From contig CM021322.1 of NCBI GenBank assembly GCA_010645155.1, forward strand, positions 9,960,334-10,024,333: a stretch of 64,000 nt of DNA. Direction: 5' to 3'. The stretch is from Tigriopus japonicus. Its lineage: Eukaryota; Arthropoda; Copepoda; Harpacticoida; Harpacticidae. This document shows, piece after piece, positions 58,001 to 64,000 of the stretch. Every line of letters starts with the position of its first letter. The first letter of the stretch is position 1. Position numbers and translations under genes: made by a program. The notes below the pieces were generated by a model, which did not search any database, was not told where the DNA came from, and saw only the letters and a program-made list of their open reading frames with translations.

Positions 58001-59805
58001 GCAATTAAAAGAACAGTAAATTTTACCCTATCATTGTTCCTTACATTTTGAAAGATAATCTAAACAGATTTATAATGTGCATTCGATCCCGAGTCTTGCC
58101 GATCGTACAAGCGATAAGGAGATTTTTTTTTGTTGCCTCTCCTTGATAAATAAGATCAACTGGAGGAGTATGTAGATCTGAATATGTCAATGAACTTGGT
58201 GTTTTCACACATGTCGGAATTTTGTCAATTGCACCACCAATCAAACAAGAGCTAAACAATTGACAGTTCATTTACAACATCCAAGTTAGCTAAACTGGAA
58301 CTCAAATCGAATGATGACTCAACTTGGAGCATATCTTTATCCTCACAAGATCTGAGATAAATACTTTCCAGGTCTCACTAACACTGTGTGGCCCTTGTTT
58401 TGTAAACGAACTTTGGCCCCATAACACTCTGGGCTGTTTTTCTTCCATTAGGATAATGAGCAATAATTGTCTCATTTTACTGTTATAGACGGCTAATCTC
58501 TGAACATGATCTTGGCGAGAGAGTAAAATTCAGTCATCACATGGAGAAGAAAACTTGAACATAGTCAATTTTATCAGATTTGAATTGTGCCCATACAAGT
58601 TTGAAGACTTCAAGAACCAAGAACGAGCCATCCATGTTAACATGTAGCTGTGTGGGTGATATTTCTCTTTAATTATAATTTAAGTCGATCTTATCTCGGA
58701 AGCAAGACTTCGTGTAACCGCACAAAACTGGCCCAATTTCGTTATCACCCAAATCAAAGTGAAGTTTCCTACACAAGGTATGCTTCAACTCTGTAAAGGC
58801 TGATCTTATGAGCCTTTTTGCCAATCAATGAAAGAGAAATAGTTCCACTTCAGAGTTCACACCCACATTGGTGGCATTCAAAGCGTCGTTCTGAAGTTTG
58901 AATGGGATTCTTCGGCGGTCGGAAGAACAGCTTGTTCCAACCCTCGTCAGTCTCGAATACTACGTACACACACCTTTTACCGTTTATTGTTCATGGTTTC
59001 TGCCAATTTCCCGCCAGAGCTTTATGGATTTCCTGCTCCAGGACATGGAAGTAGCCAAGCCAATTCTCCTCCTCCTCTTCGTTTCGACAGCTTGCATGGT
59101 TTCTGAGTGTGGATACTACTACTACTGCGTATACTACAAGTACCGCTACATGTACATCCCAACCAGCTGTTGGAAATCTGTTCGCTCAGCGTGTGGAAGA
59201 ACCACTCTTTCTCCTTCTCCGTGTCATCTTTTCCTTCCACGTCTTCTTGATCTTCCTGCTACAGGCCTCCACTACCACTTCTCCCTGTATAGGTACATAG
59301 GTGGTTGAGCAGGGATAGTAAGCTGGGATATTTTCTCGCAAATAACGTCACGGACCGCCTAGAACTTCTCTTCGAACGGGCATCAAGCAGATCCACGTGA
59401 ACGGACGAAGGAAGGATAGGACGGGCGTTCGTACATACGGACAAGGAAGATGAGATTGATACGGGCCACTGATGAGAAGGAAGGCATGAAGCCTTCGAGG
59501 AGCCCTTTCAAATTCTCGACGAACTGCTTGGGAAAGAAAAGAGAAAGAGGGGAAAGAGATAGCGAATGAAATCTGTCCCTACGAACAACTGAGCGAGGAA
59601 AGGCTCCTACAGTCAGTCTACTTTCAACAGAGGTCCTGTGTGGACTGGTATCTGTTCAGTTTTTCCGACTTTACGAGTACTTAGTCAAACACGGGCGATT
59701 TGTTTCCTGGGTTGAACCGAAGAAGAAGAAAGAGTAGGCTCATTGTTCAGAACGTTTAGTGTGACAAAAGGACGGACAAAAATTAGTGGTGGATTGGGGT
59801 CGTGA
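55093..59805. other. intergenic between the two C/EBP genes
   Basis: No gene is recognised. A GATG/GATA-type tetranucleotide run (GGATGGATAGATGGATGG) lies at about 56800-56820. The last several hundred bases (about 59330-59805) are richer in GC and purine-rich and are likely the promoter and 5' UTR of the downstream C/EBP gene. A frame at about 59022-59308 is Tyr/Leu-rich and unconvincing. Confidence 0.45.
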
Positions 59806-59820
59806 ATGGAGCATGAGTAG
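59806..59820 (+). promoter_or_regulatory. upstream ORF 1 of C/EBP (MEHE, stop)
   Basis: A four-codon reading frame (ATG GAG CAT GAG TAG) ends 14 bases before the C/EBP start codon. In vertebrate CEBPA and CEBPB a short uORF just upstream controls which start codon is used. A similar role here is inference. Confidence 0.5.
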
Positions 59821-59860
59821 TGGTGTGACTAGCCATGGAATCCTCGCCTCACATGTATGA
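59813..59860 (+). promoter_or_regulatory. upstream ORF 2 overlapping the C/EBP start
   Basis: A second ATG at 59813, in another frame, opens 15 codons and stops at 59860, that is 25 bases inside the main coding region. Ribosomes using it would bypass the main ATG at 59835, so it should reduce translation from that start. Confidence 0.5.
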
Positions 59861-60974
59861 CCCAAACACTCATCAGGGGAACGGTGGAACTACCTCTCCC
59901 ATGGAGAGACCCAACACCAAAGGTGGACCTTGTGCTCCCTCAGCATATAAGGTTAAACATATCAACCATCACGGTGTCCCAGGTGCTCCTGGGACCACTG
60001 AGGGGGTTCATGGAGGTGGGGATCTAGCGGAACTAGCTTCCTCGGAGATTTCTCTCGACCTGCAAGGCCTCATTGATGACCACAACTTTGGTGAGGAGAA
60101 CATTTTCGGTGATGACTTAAACCATGGGTATGGCTTACCCCATCGTACCTCGCCAAACGGATCGATTGGATCCTCAGGACAGTCTAGCCCCGGACAGGAA
60201 TCCCCTCAGAGTTTCCAGCAATATCGAAACACCCTGGCCTATCTACCTGGATCAGTGCATAGCGGTGCTGCCTCCTACAACACTCAGATCCCTCCCGTCA
60301 GTAACAACCCGAGCCAAAGTGGCACGACGACGTCGGGTGGCGGGACCAATTCCAATATACAAGTGAAACAGGAGCCCGTGGACGGCAATAGTACCCATGG
60401 GGCTTCAGCCAACCATGCATCCTTCAACTCTCCCAATAGTAACAATTCTAGTATCACCAATAGTAACGCCTCCACCAACAATACCAATAACACTAGTGCC
60501 TATTCCAATGGAACCGTGAGCAGTACCACCCCTGGACCTCCCCATCATCCTGCTCTAGCTTCCAATCACAACAACTCGAGTGGGGGATACCCTACGGTCC
60601 TGCCTTCTCTCAAATCATTTAGTCAAGCTCCCAAATACCTTCAGGCCTCGAGTAACATTCCTTTACACATGAGCAAGAAGAGGGTAGACCGAAACTCTGA
60701 CGAATATCGACGACGACGAGAACGAAATAACGTCGCCGTGCGTAAATCGCGGGAAAAAGCCAAAGAAAGATCTAGAATGACCGAGGAACGTGTCAAGATC
60801 TTGGCTCGAGAAAATGAGCGCCTCCAGAAGAAAGTGGAGCTTCTCCAAGAGGAGCTCACTGTTCTCCGCTCTTTGTTCTCCAATGTGGGAGTGTTACCGG
60901 AGCACATCCATCGAGAGCTCTCCAAACACATGGACAACTTCCAACAGCAACATAACGCCATGGCTTGTATGTGA
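59835..60974 (+). CDS. C/EBP bZIP transcription factor (slbo/CEBP type), intronless
   Basis: A CCAAT/enhancer-binding protein, a nuclear dimeric transcription factor for differentiation, metabolism and stress genes. The single 379-residue exon is typical, as most C/EBP genes lack introns. The ATG at 59835 has a strong context (GCCATGG). Residues about 70-95 (ISLDLQGLIDD and a following acidic stretch) resemble the conserved C/EBP transactivation segment. VKQEPVD (about residue 177) is a sumoylation-type motif. The middle is Asn/Ser/Thr-rich. The C-terminus has the bZIP: basic region with NSDEYRRRRERNNVAVRKSR (about residues 285-305) and a zipper with RENERLQKKVELLQEEL, then TVLRSLF. This is closer to slbo/CEBP than to C/EBP-gamma. 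Two upstream ORFs precede it. It is head-to-head with the C/EBP-gamma-like gene about 7.6 kb away. An AATAAA at 60988-60993 is very close to the stop. Confidence 0.95.
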   Translation: MESSPHMYDPNTHQGNGGTTSPMERPNTKGGPCAPSAYKVKHINHHGVPGAPGTTEGVHGGGDLAELASSEISLDLQGLIDDHNFGEENIFGDDLNHGYGLPHRTSPNGSIGSSGQSSPGQESPQSFQQYRNTLAYLPGSVHSGAASYNTQIPPVSNNPSQSGTTTSGGGTNSNIQVKQEPVDGNSTHGASANHASFNSPNSNNSSITNSNASTNNTNNTSAYSNGTVSSTTPGPPHHPALASNHNNSSGGYPTVLPSLKSFSQAPKYLQASSNIPLHMSKKRVDRNSDEYRRRRERNNVAVRKSREKAKERSRMTEERVKILARENERLQKKVELLQEELTVLRSLFSNVGVLPEHIHRELSKHMDNFQQQHNAMACM

Positions 60975-63900
60975 GACCCTGCCCTTGAATAAAGAGATGC
61001 CAGCTTTAGATCCACCAAGATTCAACTTCTCATTAAAAACCCGAATGTTTTCCTTAAATTTGCATCGTCTCGACTTTCGACCGTGATGTTCGAGAATCGA
61101 ATCGAGACCTTCGTCATCCGATGGCAAATGATGTAAGGCTGGCCTTCGAGAGTGTGATGCATAAACAATATTCGTGCTAAGCTGCAAGTCGAGACTTGTT
61201 CTTTTGAAAGCCTTTGATGGATTGCCCTGTGTGTTTGATGGCAATTAGGGACTTTGAAAACCCTCATATAACAACAACAACAATGACCACAACAACAAAA
61301 ACAACGCGAGATGTCCCGACGAGAAGTAACATCTAGTCAGAATATGATCCCTTTACCAGCCTCCAATGCTCTGAGCTTCCTCCTAGTATCTGGCCCACCT
61401 CATGAAGAGAGCCTACCTCCACATGCTATGAGTTGACGATAGTAACTATTTTAAATTACTGACGATGATTATGATTCATCCTGACTTGTGATATTGCACA
61501 CCAAAACTCTGTGGTATACAAATTACCTATTTTACATACACTATTTCAAGTTAGACCACTCTAGGAATATAATCTGACCTGATCCGCCCCCGAACAAATG
61601 GAATTGTACTGAAACACATCATACTTGTCATAACCTGAACTCGTTGAATATCAGCTATGAATACTCGAAAAAGAAGAAAAAAAGAATAAGGCGAAGTTAG
61701 TATGTGTCTAGTCCCATTTTGTATTCTACCACGCCATTTGTACGAAGAAAAACGTGCTTCAGTATGACGCACTCTCTTCTCAGCGACGACATCAACGACG
61801 ACGATTGTGTATTGTAAGAGAATTAAGCGAGCCAAATGTGCAAGGCAATATTTCAACTATATAACAATTTTAGGTGTTCTTGAATCATGTATTTCGTTGA
61901 CATCACCTTTTTATCAAATATCTTTTAGCACAAATAAATGGATTATAAATATGAGCTGCTCTCCACCGATTGCCCCAGACAGAACGGGGCGAGATTACAC
62001 TCCAGACTAGCTTTGTCCTAACTTCCTTTTTATCTAATCTCAAAGATATCAAACCCAACACTAACTTAGGCCTAGGGCCCTGATTGCAGAGCATGCTGAA
62101 CCGAACTCTCAAGTTCATGCCTGATCTATGTAACATCATCATTATTTTCAGAGGATAGAGACATTCTATCTCGATAAATCACGCAAACCTCAGGCTGATC
62201 CAATTTGCATGTATGCAATCAATTTGCATAAAGTACGAATCGTGTAAGGTATCCTCAGGTTTTGGTCTCAATCTGCCAGGTCTGAACATTTGTTAGGTTT
62301 CCACACAACAACAAAAAAATGTTTACCATTCGCAACCTTGATATCCTGAGAGAAAATCTGGCAAAATTGTTCCACATTCCTCTCTCTTGAATTTCAGCAA
62401 ATTATTTTCTCCAGCCATACCTTTCAATTTTTCTAAAGCCAGCAGTCTTTGATTATTGCTTTATTTATGAGGACTTATTTAAAGAACTTCCCTTTTCATT
62501 TTATCCAATCCACAAGTTGACAAACAATTTTGTTTTTGTGCCTTCCAACCACCTCGAAATTTGCCATACTATCAGAAAATCATTTAAAAGATGTCATAGC
62601 GGTAGAATGCAAAAATCTTTGTGGTAAAGATTGGCTTCTTGACAAGGTCAATCAGTTTCTCCACCATGAAAGCTTTTGCCGCCAAAAAGTAACCACTTGA
62701 CAATTCCTGGAGTACCAAGAACGCGCCAGTCTCTCGATGAAGGAGGGGTGACATTTTGACAAACCTTCCTGGAGAAAGTGACAATTGTTTCTGCTTGGGA
62801 TACAGAGCATGCAAATCTAACGACTTTCATCCAGCACCAAAACAACACATGCAGGACGTCCAACCTCGCTAGACAGGATTCAATCCTTCGGAAAAGACAA
62901 AGGCGGTAGCTAGGTTGATGAATATGAGATCCGAAAATTGACCCTTGTGTTGATGAATAGTTCTCCAAGAGATCCGAGGCGTTTGTATTGTTCCTTCATG
63001 TGTATCCAATCCCGGATCATTACGTGATGGGACAAGTAAATAATTGTAACAAACACCCGTGACGACAAAGGACTCATTATTGCACCCTACCGTCAGATGT
63101 CACTTGTACCATTTGTTATTCAAAACAATAAAAGTTATGATTTCTGGGAAGGACTGGCCAGGCAAAATGTTATCGAATATCGAATACTTTCATAATATCG
63201 CAACAAATAACGTTGTGAATCTGATAAGACACTGATCAAACGGGTGAATGAAAGTTAGGGGAAGACAAACTTGCCCAGCGGGATCAATCATTTATCTTGT
63301 CCTTCATTGGCAGATTTTCCACGATACAGCTTGTCTGGTAAATAGGACCTGGTTATTGTTTTTTCCGGAATACTTTTATCATCCTTTACTGTGTGTGCGA
63401 AAAGCAATGCATTCACGCATGCATGCACCTTAGAATTGTCCAATGCTGGAGAGACACACAACTCTAATTAACCGTGACAGGCCAGTTTCACTTGAGCCAT
63501 GTTTTATGGAGGCCTACCCAAACTATTCTAATAGAATGTATAAACAAGTTCCAAAGATTCCTCTCCCATAGGCTCAACCCACCAAACAGTTGCAATGCCT
63601 CCGACACCCGAGATTTTTTTTGCTATTTCGCACCAACCACTCCTCACCGGCACTTCCTCCAATTCGCCAAGTACGTCTTTAAATCACCAAGGCCAAACAC
63701 TTTTTCCAGGGTGACGATTCACTTCTAACAGCGCCAGAAATGGGCCATTCCCGCCAATACAGACTGAAAAATTAGTAAACAAATGAAGTCTCCTGCCAAC
63801 ATTTGATCAACAATCAAATTATATTTAATAACAATACGAGTAATGCTGCAAGCTCACTGAACCAAATCTTCGTCCAAAACCAGTCACGCTTCAAGCTGTC

Positions 63901-64000
63901 AACTTTCTCCAAGCATCTGGAGGGAAGATCGGCAGCTTCGCTTCGTCAAGCTAGCAAGAGCGCTAACTGAATGGGTGAGAACTCCTGATAAAAAACCTTT
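60975..64000. other. 3' flank of C/EBP and gene-poor end of window
   Basis: Begins with the C/EBP 3' UTR. A CAA-rich run lies at about 61270-61302. Minus-strand frames at 62584-62968 and a plus-strand frame at 63474-63728 are open but carry no motif I can name. No mobile-element ends were recognised. A gene with exons beyond the window cannot be excluded. Confidence 0.4.

Noticed and set aside
58898..59308. Tyr/Leu-rich 136-codon frame upstream of C/EBP
   Set aside because: It is probably part of the promoter or 5' UTR region. There is no conserved motif and overlapping frames are equally open.
62584..62968. Two overlapping minus-strand frames near the right end
   Set aside because: Parts look coding-like, but no splice-consistent model or family was found, and they were left as unassigned sequence.
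63474..63728. Plus-strand frame with FQRFLSHRLNPPNSC, considered as a LINE polymerase fragment
   Set aside because: It lacks the diagnostic closing motifs seen in the three accepted LINE tails.

Overview
The window looks like nuclear DNA of an arthropod, most probably a crustacean such as a copepod. The grounds are intron-containing genes with GT-AG junctions, arthropod-type TTAGG repeats inside mobile elements, several 5'-truncated LINE tails, and orthologues of animal genes (CNPPD1, TNPO3, XXYLT1, an OATP/SLCO transporter, two C/EBP bZIP factors). Nothing bacterial or viral was seen. The species assignment is inference.

Layout. 0.5-5.7 kb: CNPPD1 on the minus strand, four coding exons, with a LINE tail, a TTAGG-bearing inverted-repeat element and a tRNA-like SINE head in its introns. 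5.7-14.6 kb: gene-poor, with nested transposable elements: a 234-bp element with 9-bp target duplications and a TTAGG core, a ~1.27-kb long-TIR element and a 412-bp hAT-type MITE, the last two inside a ~30-bp minisatellite. 14.7-17.6 kb: transportin-3, plus strand. 17.6-24.2 kb: repeats, including a pogo/Tigger-like MITE and a hAT-like relic. 24.2-25.7 kb: exons of a fibronectin-III-like protein, minus strand. 28.4-32.9 kb: a small histidine-rich membrane protein and a large AT-hook/zinc-finger nuclear protein, both plus. 35.5-42.8 kb: a single-pass membrane protein in four phase-consistent exons with a 5.4-kb intron. 45.2-49.8 kb: XXYLT1 and an uninterrupted OATP reading frame, both minus. 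50.7-61.0 kb: a C/EBP-gamma-like bZIP gene (minus) and an intronless C/EBP gene (plus), head to head and separated by about 7.6 kb that includes a 972-bp hAT MITE. 61-64 kb: no gene recognised.

The genes do not form a pathway. TNPO3 imports SR splicing factors, XXYLT1 extends O-glucose glycans in the ER, and OATP moves organic anions. The two bZIP proteins are likely dimer partners. The most striking non-genic theme is that several unrelated inverted-repeat DNA elements carry tandem minisatellites inside them: TTAGG-like, GGATTCG, TTCGTCT and GTCACAATT repeats. The most striking genic observation is the close linkage of a C/EBP and a C/EBP-gamma gene, which parallels the vertebrate CEBPA-CEBPG neighbourhood.
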